A DNA stretch of 64,000 nt from Microbacterium proteolyticum (GCF_030818075.1 NZ_JAUSZZ010000001.1:1054001-1118000); one strand, 5' to 3'. Counted from the first letter of the stretch, positions 26,421-37,490 are shown. Notes: generated by a model from the sequence alone, not told the origin. Numbers and translations are program-made.

Positions 26421-26880
26421 GCCTGCCCCGTCATCCACGCGCCGCGCGCTCCGGCGGTCCGAGCCGCGACGCCGGGTTTTCGGCATCCGTTCGACGCCCC
26501 CGCGCCCCGTTGAGGGTGCGGGGGCGGCGTCGTTCGCGGGGTTGGGGCGGCGTGTGTGGCCCCGGGGCGTCGTGTGTGGCCCTGGGGCCATCTGCGTGCG
26601 GTGGGGTGGGATGCGGTACTGGGTGGGTTGTGGTGGTGGGGCGGCGGGTGTGGCCCCGGGGCGTCGTGTGTGGCCCTGGGGCCATCTGCGTGCGGTGGGG
26701 TGGGATGCGGTGCCGGGCGGGTTGTGGTGGTGGGCCGGGCGGGTTGTGGTGGTGGGGCGGCGTGTGTGGCCGCGGGGCGCCGTGTGTGACCCCGGGGCCA
26801 TCCGGATGCCGGCACCGCGACGCCGCGAGAGGAGCGCGCCGCGTGCCCGCCACACGGCATCCCGAAGTTGAGCCAATTCA
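26421..26880. repeat. Gene-free G-rich region with 63-bp direct repeats
   Basis: No gene is seen. After a terminator-like hairpin the plus strand becomes strongly G-rich. A 63-bp segment (26555-26617) recurs exactly at 26649-26711, a 94-bp step. Further partial copies carry GTGTGGCCCCGGGGC palindromes and runs such as GGGTGGGTTGTGGTGGTGGG that could form G-quadruplexes. Confidence 0.65.
26492..26532 (+). terminator. Hairpin after deaD
   Basis: CGACGCCCCCGC (26492-26503) pairs with GCGGGGGCGGCGTCG (26518-26532) apart from a small bulge, 72 nt after the stop codon. Confidence 0.5.
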
Positions 26881-26892
26881 TATCAAGTCTCC

Positions 26893-26919
26893 TTGACGCC
26901 CGAATGGGCCTGCGCTAGC

Positions 26920-26921
<2 letters not shown>
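26893..26921 (+). promoter_or_regulatory. dnaK operon promoter
   Basis: TTGACG (26893-26898) and TAGCCT (26916-26921) are separated by 17 bp, a sigma-70-type promoter. The -35 overlaps a TCAAG-N4-CTTGA dyad and the -10 overlaps the HAIR operator. Confidence 0.65.
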
Positions 26922-28880
<1,959 letters not shown>

Positions 28881-28890
28881 GCGATAGAAC

Positions 28891-29505
28891 ATGGCACACA
28901 AGGACGACGAACAGCCCACGGGCTCGGGCGCCGGTCCTGACGAGACGGGGCCGGAGGAGAACACCTCCGGCCCCGCGCCGTCGGGCGAGCAGTCCGAGAC
29001 GCAGGCCCCGGATGCCGAGGGCCTGACCATCGACGACATCCTCGGCGCCGAGCAGACGCCCGAGGCGGCAGCGGAGGGGGCCGAATCCGACCGGGAGGCC
29101 TCGCTGCTGATCGACCTCAAGCGCCTGCAGGCCGAGTACGCCAACTACCGCCGGCGCACCGAGGAGCAGCGTCAGCGCGAGATCGAGCGGGCCAAGGGCG
29201 AGGCCGTGAAGGGCCTGCTGCCCGTCATGGACGACCTCGACCGCGCGGCCAAGCACGGCGATCTCGTCGAGGGCACCCCCCTCGCCGCGATCGGCGACAA
29301 GGTGCGCGCCGTGGCCGAGCGTCTGGGCGTGGTCTCGTACGGCGCCGTCGGCGACGTCTTCGACCCGCAGCAGCACGAGGCGATCTTCCAGGCGCCGACC
29401 CCCGGCGCGACCGAGACGACGATCCTCGAGGTCGTCGAAGTCGGCTACCGCCTCGGCTCGGTCGAACTGCGACCGGCGAAGGTCGTCGTCGCCGTGCCGG
29501 CCTAA
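28891..29505 (+). CDS. grpE: Nucleotide exchange factor GrpE
   Basis: The 204-residue protein has an acidic disordered N-terminus (~60 residues), a long helix (LLIDLKRLQAEYANYRRRTEEQRQ-type) and the C-terminal beta domain (GVVSYGAVGDVFDPQQHEAIF, VVEVGYRLGSVELRPAKVVV). It releases ADP from DnaK. It lies 10 nt after dnaK in the same operon. Length and order are typical for actinobacteria. Confidence 0.95.
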   Translation: MAHKDDEQPTGSGAGPDETGPEENTSGPAPSGEQSETQAPDAEGLTIDDILGAEQTPEAAAEGAESDREASLLIDLKRLQAEYANYRRRTEEQRQREIERAKGEAVKGLLPVMDDLDRAAKHGDLVEGTPLAAIGDKVRAVAERLGVVSYGAVGDVFDPQQHEAIFQAPTPGATETTILEVVEVGYRLGSVELRPAKVVVAVPA

Positions 29506-29516
29506 GAGGAGGACAC

Positions 29517-30497
29517 ATGGCGAGTCAGGACTGGTTCGACAAGGACTTCTACAAGGTCCTCGGTGTCGACAAGAGCGTCAGCGCGGCCGATCTGAAGAAG
29601 ACCTACCGCAAGCTCGCACGCCAGTACCACCCCGACTCGAATCCGGGTGATGCCAAGGCCGAGGCCACGTTCAAGGAGATCAGCGAGGCCTACTCGGTGC
29701 TCAACGATCCCGAGCAGCGCGAGGAGTACGACCAGATCCGGGCCATGGGTTCGGGCGCGCGCTTCTCGGCGCCGGGCGCGGGTGGTGGCGGCGGCTTCGA
29801 CGACGTCTTCAGTCGTTTCGGGCAGCAGCGCGGCGGCGGAACCGCGGGCTTCGAGGACATCTTCTCGATGTTCGAGCAGCAGGGCGGGGGCTTCGGCTCG
29901 GGCCGCTTCGGTCAGACCACCGGCGGATACCGCGGCTTCGGCGGGCCCACGCGCGGGGCCGACGTCACGGCGCGCACGACGATCGACTTCGTCACCGCGG
30001 CCAAGGGCGAGACCATCACGCTGCAGGGCGAAGACGGCGTGCCGTTCAAGGTCAAGATCCCCGCGGGCGTCTCCGACGGTCAGAAGATCCGCCTGCGCGG
30101 TCGAGGTCGTCCCTCACCGGACGGCGGCGAGAGCGGCGACATCGTGGTGACCGTCGCGGTGCGTCCGCACCCGGTGTTCACGCGTGACGGGCTCAACCTC
30201 CGGGTGACGGTCCCCGTCACCTTCACTGAGGCCGCCCTCGGCGCGACCATCGAGGTGCCCACCCTCGGCGGCGACCCGGTGCGTCTCAAGGTCGCACCCG
30301 GCACGCCGTCGGGGCGCGTGCTGCGGGTCAAAGGTCGTGGCATCCAGTCGACCAAGGGCTCCGGCGATCTGCTCGCCGAGGTCCAGGTCGCGGTGCCCTC
30401 GCATCTCGACGACGCCGCCCGCGAGGCGCTCGAGCGGTTCCAAGAGCTTCAGCCGAAAGAGAACCCGCGCGCCGACCTCATGTCGAAAGCGCGATAG
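29517..30497 (+). CDS. dnaJ: DnaJ-family co-chaperone without zinc finger
   Basis: The 326-residue J-protein has a J domain with HPD at 38-40, then a Gly/Phe-rich linker (~85-145). The two C-terminal peptide-binding beta domains follow (DVTARTTIDFVTAAKGETITL, GDPVRLKVAPGTPSGRVLRVKGRG). The CxxCxGxG zinc-finger repeats of classical DnaJ are absent, so it is CbpA-like (type II). It delivers substrates to DnaK and stimulates its ATPase. AGGAGGA precedes the ATG. Confidence 0.93.
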   Translation: MASQDWFDKDFYKVLGVDKSVSAADLKKTYRKLARQYHPDSNPGDAKAEATFKEISEAYSVLNDPEQREEYDQIRAMGSGARFSAPGAGGGGGFDDVFSRFGQQRGGGTAGFEDIFSMFEQQGGGFGSGRFGQTTGGYRGFGGPTRGADVTARTTIDFVTAAKGETITLQGEDGVPFKVKIPAGVSDGQKIRLRGRGRPSPDGGESGDIVVTVAVRPHPVFTRDGLNLRVTVPVTFTEAALGATIEVPTLGGDPVRLKVAPGTPSGRVLRVKGRGIQSTKGSGDLLAEVQVAVPSHLDDAAREALERFQELQPKENPRADLMSKAR

Positions 30498-30517
30498 AAA
30501 AGCGGGAGAGCACTGCA

Positions 30518-30563
30518 GCGGCCGGGTGCCGGCATCCTGATCAGGATGCCGGCACCCGGCCGC
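30518..30563. terminator. 46-bp perfect palindrome between dnaJ and hspR
   Basis: The sequence is self-complementary from 30518 to 30563, centred on TGATCA at 30538-30543. Each half includes GGTGCCGGCATCC. It could terminate or process the mRNA and lower hspR output relative to the chaperone genes. There is no T tract. Confidence 0.5.
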
Positions 30564-30585
30564 CGACACCACGGAGGGAGAGACC

Positions 30586-31023
30586 GTGCCCGAGAGGGAG
30601 ATCGACGAGGACGCACCGATCTTCGCCATCGCCGCCGCGGCGGAGTTGTCGAACATGCACCCGCAGACACTGCGGCAGTACGACCGGCTCGGTCTCGTCG
30701 TACCCGCCCGGACGCAGGGCGGTTCGCGCCGGTACTCCAGCCGCCACGTGCAGCAGCTGCGCGAGGTCGCCCGGCTGTCGGGCGAGGGCATGAGCCTGCC
30801 CGCCATCGCCCGGTTGCTGACCCTCGAGCAGCAGGTGCACGATCTCGCGCGTCGCGTGAGCGACCTGGAGCGCCAGCTCACGATCGAGCGCCAGTCTCGC
30901 CCCGGCGCTCGGGTGTTCGCGGCCGGTGCCACCGGCTCGGTGGTGACCCTCCGCCACGGCGCCCGCGTTCGCCGCGCGACCGACATCGTGGTGTGGCGTC
31001 CGCGCGATCCGCACGGCGATTGA
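30586..31023 (+). CDS. hspR: Heat-shock repressor HspR (MerR family)
   Basis: The 145-residue protein has a MerR-type helix-turn-helix: IFAIAAAAELSNMHPQTLRQYDRLGLV then QGGSRRYSSRHVQQLREVARL. A coiled coil (VHDLARRVSDLERQL) and a basic tail follow. HspR binds HAIR sequences. Matching sites lie before dnaK (26920) and clpB (41044), so this protein probably controls both. GGAGGGA lies upstream of the GTG at 30586. Confidence 0.93.
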   Translation: MPEREIDEDAPIFAIAAAAELSNMHPQTLRQYDRLGLVVPARTQGGSRRYSSRHVQQLREVARLSGEGMSLPAIARLLTLEQQVHDLARRVSDLERQLTIERQSRPGARVFAAGATGSVVTLRHGARVRRATDIVVWRPRDPHGD

Positions 31024-31194
31024 CGGCGTCCTCCCGGGTCCCGTGCTCGTCGACGCGATGCCCTCGCGGCCGAGGGCTGCTCGCCGACAGGGTCGGCCCG
31101 CGGCTCGCCATCTCGAAGGGAGCGGATGCCACGGGGCGGGGCCTTCGACGAGCGCGACCGCTGCCCGTGCGACGGGATCGCTTCCCGGCGCGGC

Positions 31195-31788
31195 TCAGGC
31201 CGGCTTGATCCGCAGAACAGTCGGCACTTCGCCGACCTTCAGATCGTCGACGACGCGCACCGTGCGTGCCACGGCATCCACCGCCCCCACGACGGTGCCG
31301 AAGCGCTCACGGTCGGAGCACACGGCCGTCACCGTGACGAAGTGCGAGCCGGTGTCCCACGTGTAGGTCGCGAAGGGCGGCGTGCGCGGGTCGCTCGGCA
31401 GCGGCATGGCCAGCTTCTCGCCGACCCCGAGGAAGGGATTGGGGAACGACTCGGTGTCGTCGTACTCCATCGGCATCATGGCCCGAGCGGTGCGCGCCTG
31501 CGGAGTCGCCTCTTGCAGCTGCGCCATGACGACGAGCAGTTCGGGGTCGCTCTTCCACACCCATACGAGCACACGGCCGGCGGCGCGACGCATCAGCAAC
31601 GGCGCGGCCTGGCTCAGGATCCAGGCGAACGCACCGCCTCCGGGCCGTTGCGCGACTCCCACGGCGTTGTTCGCCTGGCTCAGCAGCATGCCGATCGCGG
31701 CCTTGCGGTGCCGGCGGCCGCGGAATCCGAGGGAGCCGGTGACGGGCACCCAGAGGTCGGCGGGGGCGTCGGCCTGCAGTCGGGACAT
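31195..31788 (-). CDS. Hypothetical protein
   Basis: The 197-residue soluble protein includes a segment rich in aromatic and small residues (FAWILSQAAPLLMRRAAGRVLVWVWKSDPELLVVMAQL). The C-terminal half is beta-rich (FATYTWDTGSHFVTVTAVCSD, VDAVARTVRVVDDLKVGEVPTVLRI). I do not recognise the family. TAGGCT 6 nt before the ATG suggests a leaderless transcript. It stands alone between hspR and the ABC exporters. Confidence 0.65.
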   Translation of the reverse strand: MSRLQADAPADLWVPVTGSLGFRGRRHRKAAIGMLLSQANNAVGVAQRPGGGAFAWILSQAAPLLMRRAAGRVLVWVWKSDPELLVVMAQLQEATPQARTARAMMPMEYDDTESFPNPFLGVGEKLAMPLPSDPRTPPFATYTWDTGSHFVTVTAVCSDRERFGTVVGAVDAVARTVRVVDDLKVGEVPTVLRIKPA

Positions 31789-31889
31789 GCGTCCAGCCTA
31801 CGATCCGGCGCTGGGAAGAGGGATGCCGGAGTCTCGACGCGGGGCGGCGGCGGCCGTCGATCGGGGGTGTGCGCGCAGGGGGTCGCCGG

Positions 31890-31911
31890 TGTCGGAGGTT
31901 GGTGCAAGGCT
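31890..31911 (+). promoter_or_regulatory. TGTCGG-N10-AAGGCT element before the ABC exporter pair
   Basis: TGTCGG (31890-31895) is followed after 10 nt by AAGGCT (31906-31911), a one-base variant of the recurrent TAGGCT box. The first gene starts at 31958. Confidence 0.35.
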
Positions 31912-31957
31912 GGACTCCGCGGCCACCCCGACCGCATCACGACCGTTCGGAGGTGCC

Positions 31958-33685
31958 GTGCTCGGCAAGATCCTCATCCGTTACCTCTCCCGGTATCGGT
32001 GGTTGCTCGTCGCTCTGCTGGCGTTCCAGTTCGTGGCGGCGATGGCGTCGCTCTACCTGCCCCGGCTGAACGCCGACATCATCGACCAGGGCGTCGCACG
32101 GGGCGACACCGCTTTCATCTGGTCGCAGGGTTCGCTCATGCTGGCCATCTCGCTCGGCCAGATCACGGCATCCATCATCGCGACCTACTTCGCAGCGCGT
32201 GCGGCGATGGCCGCGGGCCGCGACATCCGCCGCGACATCTTCGACAAGGTGAGCGGCTTCTCCGAGCGTGAGCTGTCCCAGTTCGGCGCCGGCTCGCTCA
32301 TCACCCGCAACACCAACGACGTGCAGCAGGTGCAGATGCTGGCGATGATGGGCGCCACCATGCTGGTCAGCGCCCCTCTCTTGGCGATCGGCGGCATCGT
32401 CATGGCACTGCAGCAAGACGTGGGCCTCAGCTGGCTCATCGCCGTCTCGGTGCCCACCCTCTTGGTCGCGGCCGGCCTCATCATCGCTCGCATGGTGCCG
32501 CTCTTCCGGAGCTACCAGTCCAAGCTCGACGGCGTGAACCGTGTCATGCGCGAGCAGCTCACCGGCGTGCGCGTCGTGCGCGCATTCGTGCGCGAGCGCA
32601 TCGAAGAAGAACGCTTCCGCGAGGCCAACACCGACATCATGATCGTGGGGCGCCAGGTCGGTTCGCTCTTCGTGCTCCTGTTCCCCCTCGCCATGCTGGT
32701 GCTGAACGTCACCGTCGTCGGCGTCATCTGGTTCGGCGGCATTCAGGTCGATGCGGGGAGCGTGCAGATCGGCACCCTCTTCGCCTTCATGCAGTACGTC
32801 GCGCAGATCCTCATGGGCGTGCTCATGGCGAGCTTCATGACCGTCATGATCCCCCGTGCGGCGGTTTCGGCCGAGCGCATCGGCGAGGTGCTCGACAGTC
32901 ACTCCACCCTGGAGCGCCCGTCGAACCCCGTCAGCGTCTTCCCCGATCGTGGGGCCGTCGAGTTCGACGACGTCGCCTTCTCGTATCCGGGTGCCGAGTC
33001 GCCCGTGGTGTCGGGCATCAGCTTCCAGGCGCGGCCGGGTGAGACCGTCGCCATCGTCGGCTCGACGGGCGCGGGCAAGACCACGCTCGTCTCGCTCCTT
33101 CCTCGGTTGTTCGACGTGACCGCGGGCGCGGTGCGGGTCGGCGGGGTCGACGTGCGCGAGGCCGACCTCGACGTGCTGTGGAAGAGCATCGGCCTCGTTC
33201 CGCAACGACCGTTCCTGTTCAGCGGCACGGTGGCATCCAACCTCCGCTTCGGGCGCGAAGACGCCACCGACGACGAACTCTGGCGAGCGCTCGAGATCGC
33301 GCAGGGGCGCGACTTCGTCGAGGCGATGGACGGGCAGCTCGACGCCCGAATCGCCCAGGGCGGCACGAACGTCTCGGGCGGCCAACGCCAGCGTCTCGCT
33401 ATCGCACGGGCCATCGTGCACCGACCGGCGGTGCTGGTGTTCGATGACTCGTTCTCGGCGCTCGACCTCAGCACCGACGCGAGGCTGCGTCAGGCGCTGT
33501 GGCAGGAGCTCCCCGAGGTGACCAAGATCGTCGTCGCGCAGCGCGTCTCGACCATCACGGGCGCCGACCGCATCGTCGTGCTCGAAGAGGGTCGGCTGGC
33601 CGGCGTCGGCACGCACGAAGAACTCCTGCAGACGAGCAGCACCTACCGGGAGATCGTCGAGTCGCAGCTGGGGGTGGAAGCGTGA
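31958..33685 (+). CDS. ABC exporter half-transporter (multidrug type), subunit 1
   Basis: The 575-residue half-transporter has a six-helix exporter membrane domain (about 1-310) and a nucleotide-binding domain. Walker A is GSTGAGKTT, signature NVSGGQRQR, and Walker B VLVFDDSFSALD. The residue after Walker B is Asp instead of the catalytic Glu, so this ATP site is probably degenerate, as in heterodimeric exporters. CGGAGG precedes the GTG. The stop overlaps the next gene's GTG, supporting a heterodimer. Confidence 0.9.
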   Translation: MLGKILIRYLSRYRWLLVALLAFQFVAAMASLYLPRLNADIIDQGVARGDTAFIWSQGSLMLAISLGQITASIIATYFAARAAMAAGRDIRRDIFDKVSGFSERELSQFGAGSLITRNTNDVQQVQMLAMMGATMLVSAPLLAIGGIVMALQQDVGLSWLIAVSVPTLLVAAGLIIARMVPLFRSYQSKLDGVNRVMREQLTGVRVVRAFVRERIEEERFREANTDIMIVGRQVGSLFVLLFPLAMLVLNVTVVGVIWFGGIQVDAGSVQIGTLFAFMQYVAQILMGVLMASFMTVMIPRAAVSAERIGEVLDSHSTLERPSNPVSVFPDRGAVEFDDVAFSYPGAESPVVSGISFQARPGETVAIVGSTGAGKTTLVSLLPRLFDVTAGAVRVGGVDVREADLDVLWKSIGLVPQRPFLFSGTVASNLRFGREDATDDELWRALEIAQGRDFVEAMDGQLDARIAQGGTNVSGGQRQRLAIARAIVHRPAVLVFDDSFSALDLSTDARLRQALWQELPEVTKIVVAQRVSTITGADRIVVLEEGRLAGVGTHEELLQTSSTYREIVESQLGVEA

Positions 33686-35853
33686 GCACCACCGATGCCC
33701 TGACCGAAGAGGAGCGCGCCGAACTCGAGCTCGCCGAGCAGGCCCGACTCAACTCCGGCGACTGGGACAGCGTCGCGCCCGGGAAGGCCTCGAACTTCGG
33801 TCCGAGCTTTCGACGGCTGATCGGCCTTCTGCGCCCCTACGCCGCCGCTTTCACCTTCGTGTCGATCCTGGGGGCCGTCGGCGTCGTGCTGGCGGTCCTC
33901 GCCCCGCGGGTGCTCGGAGACGCGACGAACATCATCTTCGAGGGCGTGGTTTCGAAGGGGCTGGCCGAACAGTTCCCGGCCGGCACATCGCAGACCGAGG
34001 TCGTCGAGGCCCTCCGCGCGGCAGGCCAGGGCGACATCGCCAACATCGTCGGCGCGATGAACGACTTCTCGGTCGGCGCCGGCATCGACTTCGACGCCCT
34101 GCGCCTGGTGGTGGTGGCGGTCCTGGCGATCTACGTCGGGTCGTCCCTGCTGTCGTGGATCCAGGGCTACGTCATCAACGTGATCATGGTCCGCACGATG
34201 TGGCGCCTGCGCGAGGACGTCGAGGCGAAGATCAACCGCCTGCCGCTGTCGTACTTCGACAAGGTGCAACGCGGCGAGCTGATCTCCCGCGTCACCAACG
34301 ACATCGACAACATCACCCAGACGATGCAGCAGTCGCTCTCGAGCGCCCTGACGTCGGTGCTCACCGTGGTGGGCGTGCTCATCATGATGTTCACCATCTC
34401 GTGGCAGCTCGCCCTCGTCGCCCTCGTCTCGCTGCCGCTGATGGCTGTGATCTTCGGTGTCATCGGGCCCAAGTCGCAGAAGGCCTTCGGCGAGCAGTGG
34501 AAGAAGGTCGGCCGCCTCAACGCGCGCGTGGAGGAGTCCTTCTCGGGCCACGCCCTGGTCAAGGTCTACGGCCGCGAGAAAGACGGCCGCGACAAGTTCG
34601 AGGTCGAGAACGAAGAGCTCTTCCAGGCGAGCTTCCGGGCGCAGTTCCTCTCCGGCATGATCATGCCCGGCATGATGTTCGTCGGGAACCTCACCTACGT
34701 CGGCATCGCCGTGCTCGGCGGACTCATGGTGGCCGGCGGGCAGCTCCGGCTCGGCGACGTGCAGGCGTTCATCCAGTACTCCCAGCAGTTCACCCAGCCC
34801 CTGTCGCAGCTCGGCGGCATGGCGGCCGTGGTGCAGTCGGGCACCGCATCGGCCGAACGCGTCTTCGCGCTGCTCGACGCCGACGAGCAGGACCCGGATG
34901 CCGCGGATGCTCCGACCGACGTCGACGGGCGCGGAGTGATCGAGTTCGAGAACGTCCGCTTCTCCTATACGCCCGAGCGCCCGCTCATCACCGACCTGTC
35001 CTTCCGCGTCGAGCCCGGACAGACCGTCGCGATCGTCGGCCCCACCGGTGCCGGCAAGACGACGCTGGTCAACCTGATCATGCGGTTCTACGAGCTCGAC
35101 GGGGGACGCATCCTGCTCGACGGTCAGAACATCGCCGACCTGCGGCGCGACGACGTGCGTTCACGCACCGGCATGGTGCTGCAGGACCCCTGGCTGTTCG
35201 CGGGAACGATCCGCGACAACATCCGATACGGCCGCGAGTCGGCGACGGATGCCGAGATCGTCGAGGCCGCCGTGGCCACGCGCGTCGATCAATTCGTGCA
35301 CTTTCTCCCCGAGGGCTACGACACCGTACTCGACGAAGACGCCGCCAACGTCTCGGCCGGGGAGCGCCAGCTCATCACCATCGCGCGTGCGTTCGTCGCC
35401 CGCCCGTCGGTGCTCATCCTCGACGAGGCGACGTCGTCCGTCGACACGCGCACCGAGCTGCTGCTGCAGCAGGCGATGGCGGCGCTTCGCGAGGGGCGCA
35501 CCTCGTTCGTGATCGCGCACCGTCTGTCGACCATTCGTGACGCCGACCTCATCCTCGTGATGGAGCACGGCGACATCGTCGAGAAGGGGTCGCACGACGA
35601 GCTCATCGCCGCAGGGGGCGCTTACTACCGTCTCTACCGGGCGCAGTTCGAGCAGGCGGCGAGCGACCTCGACGCCGTCGACTCGCCGCCTGGCTCGGCT
35701 CCAACCAGGGACGCGGCCGCCGACGACCCCGAGGTTGTCTCGGCCTTCGCGGCCGCAGCATCCGAGGTCACCGCACCCGCCGGCACCGACGGACCTCCGC
35801 GTCCCGCGCAGGGGGTGCCACCGGCCGGTGCGGCGATCAGCGATCGCGGCTGA
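33682..35853 (+). CDS. ABC exporter half-transporter (multidrug type), subunit 2
   Basis: The 723-residue partner has an N-terminal cytosolic stretch and six-helix membrane domain. A large extracytoplasmic loop (about residues 85-140) separates the first helices, as in actinobacterial MdlB-type pairs. The nucleotide-binding domain carries Walker A GPTGAGKTT, signature NVSAGERQ, and Walker B LILDEATSSVD with the catalytic Glu intact. A ~75-residue Ala/Pro/Asp-rich tail follows. The GTG overlaps the upstream stop (GTGA). The substrate is unknown. Confidence 0.9.
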   Translation: MSTTDALTEEERAELELAEQARLNSGDWDSVAPGKASNFGPSFRRLIGLLRPYAAAFTFVSILGAVGVVLAVLAPRVLGDATNIIFEGVVSKGLAEQFPAGTSQTEVVEALRAAGQGDIANIVGAMNDFSVGAGIDFDALRLVVVAVLAIYVGSSLLSWIQGYVINVIMVRTMWRLREDVEAKINRLPLSYFDKVQRGELISRVTNDIDNITQTMQQSLSSALTSVLTVVGVLIMMFTISWQLALVALVSLPLMAVIFGVIGPKSQKAFGEQWKKVGRLNARVEESFSGHALVKVYGREKDGRDKFEVENEELFQASFRAQFLSGMIMPGMMFVGNLTYVGIAVLGGLMVAGGQLRLGDVQAFIQYSQQFTQPLSQLGGMAAVVQSGTASAERVFALLDADEQDPDAADAPTDVDGRGVIEFENVRFSYTPERPLITDLSFRVEPGQTVAIVGPTGAGKTTLVNLIMRFYELDGGRILLDGQNIADLRRDDVRSRTGMVLQDPWLFAGTIRDNIRYGRESATDAEIVEAAVATRVDQFVHFLPEGYDTVLDEDAANVSAGERQLITIARAFVARPSVLILDEATSSVDTRTELLLQQAMAALREGRTSFVIAHRLSTIRDADLILVMEHGDIVEKGSHDELIAAGGAYYRLYRAQFEQAASDLDAVDSPPGSAPTRDAAADDPEVVSAFAAAASEVTAPAGTDGPPRPAQGVPPAGAAISDRG

Positions 35854-36247
35854 GGCGCATCGTCTGCGGGTATCGCCGTCGTTCCGTGCGGCGCTCAGCG
35901 AGCGGGACCGAGGCGCGCTGCTCCGCGCCGGGGCGCCGGAGGCCGGTGCGTCGCGCAGCGAGCGGGGCCGAGGCGCGTTGGTTCGCGCCGGGGCGCCGGG
36001 AAAGGTGCGGCGGTGAGCGAGCGGGGCCGAGGCGCGTTGCTCCGCGCCGGGGCGCCGGGGCCGGTGCGGCGGTCAGCGAGCGGGTGGCCGTGCCTCCTCC
36101 CGGGGGGCATGTCGGCCCTCCTCGAGGAGCCGAGGCTGCCCCACCTGTGGATGTCTCCCGGGCTCGCCGAACCCGCTCGGGTACAGTGAGGACGCGCATG
36201 AACAGCACCGCGCGACTCGCCCGCCGCTCAGATAGGCCTCACCCCTC
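35854..36247. repeat. Gene-poor region with tandem 59-60-bp repeats
   Basis: Between 35881 and 36060 three near-identical units follow each other. Each contains CAGCGAGCGGGNCCGAGGCG, then CGCGCCGGGGCGCCGG. A partial fourth unit lies at 36061-36084. Each unit can fold through GGCGCG/CGCGCC pairing. Only a 17-codon leader ORF (36198-36251) is seen here. Confidence 0.65.
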
Positions 36248-36251
36248 GTGA
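36198..36251 (+). CDS. Putative 17-aa leader ORF coupled to the glycosyltransferase
   Basis: ATG 36198 opens 17 codons (MNSTARLARRSDRPHPS). Its TGA overlaps the GTG at 36248 as GTGA. TACAGT at 36182-36187 could be the -10, 10 nt upstream. The peptide is basic and Ser-rich, with no clear attenuation codons. It may merely couple translation. Confidence 0.3.
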   Translation: MNSTARLARRSDRPHPS

Positions 36252-37486
36252 CCACTCCTGCGACGCCCGCCGACCATTCCGCGCCCGCCGCCGAGCCGTC
36301 CGCCTCGTCCCTCGCCGATACGCCGCTGCGCATCCTCATCGGCGCCGACACCTTCCTTCCGCACGTCAACGGCGCCGCGCGCTTCGCCGAGCGCCTCGCC
36401 GCCGGGCTCATCGCGCGCGGGCATGACGTGCACGTGGCCGCCCCCAGCATCGGTCACAAGAACGCCGGCACCGCCCTCGAGACGATCGAGGGCCAGCCGA
36501 TGATGATGCACCGGCTGCCCGCCTTCCGCTTCCTGCCGCACGACTGGATCACCTACGTGCTGCCGTGGCGGTCGAAGCATTACGCCCGCAAGCTGCTCGA
36601 CGAGGTCAAGCCCGATGTCGTGCATATCCAGTCCCACATCATCATCGGCCGCGGTCTCGCGCGCGAAGCCCGCAAGCGCGGCATCCCCGTCGTCGCGACC
36701 AACCACGTCATGGCCGAGAACATCCTCGACTTCACGACCCTCCCTGATTTTCTCGACCGCATCTTCGTGAAGCTCGCGTGGGCCGACGCAGAGCGCACGT
36801 TCAAGATGGTGCGGGCCGTCACCACGCCCACCCGGCGCGCCGCCGATTTCCTCGAGTCCACGATCGACATCAGCGGGGTCGTGCCCATCTCGTGCGGAAT
36901 CGACCGCTCGAACTACCGCCCCGACCTCACCCCGCGCGACGCGAACCGCATCCTGTTCGTCGGGCGCCTCACGACCGAGAAGCACATCGACGTCGTGCTG
37001 AAGGCCCTCGCGCAGCTCGACCCGGCCCTCGACGCCCGCTTCGACATCGTGGGCGGCGGCGACCAGCGCGCGAAGCTCGAGGCGCTGGCCGGGCAGCTCG
37101 GCGTCGCCGACCGCGTCACGTTCCACGGCCACGCGACCGACGACGACCTGCGCGACCTGTACTCCCGTGCCAGTGTCTTCGCGATCGCCTCGATCGCCGA
37201 GCTGCAGTCCATCGCGACGATGGAGGCGATGGCATCCGGCCTCCCGATCGTCGCCGCGAACGCCGTGGCGCTGCCGCATCTCGTCCACGACGGCGAGAAC
37301 GGCTATCTCTTCGAGCCCGGCAACGACGAGGAGCTCGCCGCGCGTCTGACCGACGTGTTGACCGCCGCCCCCGACGAGCGTCGACGCATGCAGCAGGCCT
37401 CGCTCGACGCCGTCGCCGTACACGACATCACCCGTACCCTGAACACGTTCGAAGCCCTGTATCGGGGTCGGCCTCTGCCGGAGTGA
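36248..37486 (+). CDS. GT4-family glycosyltransferase (mannosyltransferase-like)
   Basis: The 412-residue GT-B enzyme has an N-terminal Rossmann domain (ILIGADTFLPHVNGAARFAERLAAGL, GHDVHVAAPS). The C-terminal domain has FVGRLTTEKHIDVVLKAL and the GT4 E-x7-E region AELQSIATMEAMASGLPIV. Related actinobacterial enzymes transfer mannose or glucose to lipids or cell-wall glycans. The donor and acceptor are not determinable here. The GTG overlaps a short upstream ORF. A second GT follows after 4 bp, so the two probably act on the same glycan. Confidence 0.88.
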   Translation: MTTPATPADHSAPAAEPSASSLADTPLRILIGADTFLPHVNGAARFAERLAAGLIARGHDVHVAAPSIGHKNAGTALETIEGQPMMMHRLPAFRFLPHDWITYVLPWRSKHYARKLLDEVKPDVVHIQSHIIIGRGLAREARKRGIPVVATNHVMAENILDFTTLPDFLDRIFVKLAWADAERTFKMVRAVTTPTRRAADFLESTIDISGVVPISCGIDRSNYRPDLTPRDANRILFVGRLTTEKHIDVVLKALAQLDPALDARFDIVGGGDQRAKLEALAGQLGVADRVTFHGHATDDDLRDLYSRASVFAIASIAELQSIATMEAMASGLPIVAANAVALPHLVHDGENGYLFEPGNDEELAARLTDVLTAAPDERRRMQQASLDAVAVHDITRTLNTFEALYRGRPLPE

Positions 37487-37490
37487 TCAC

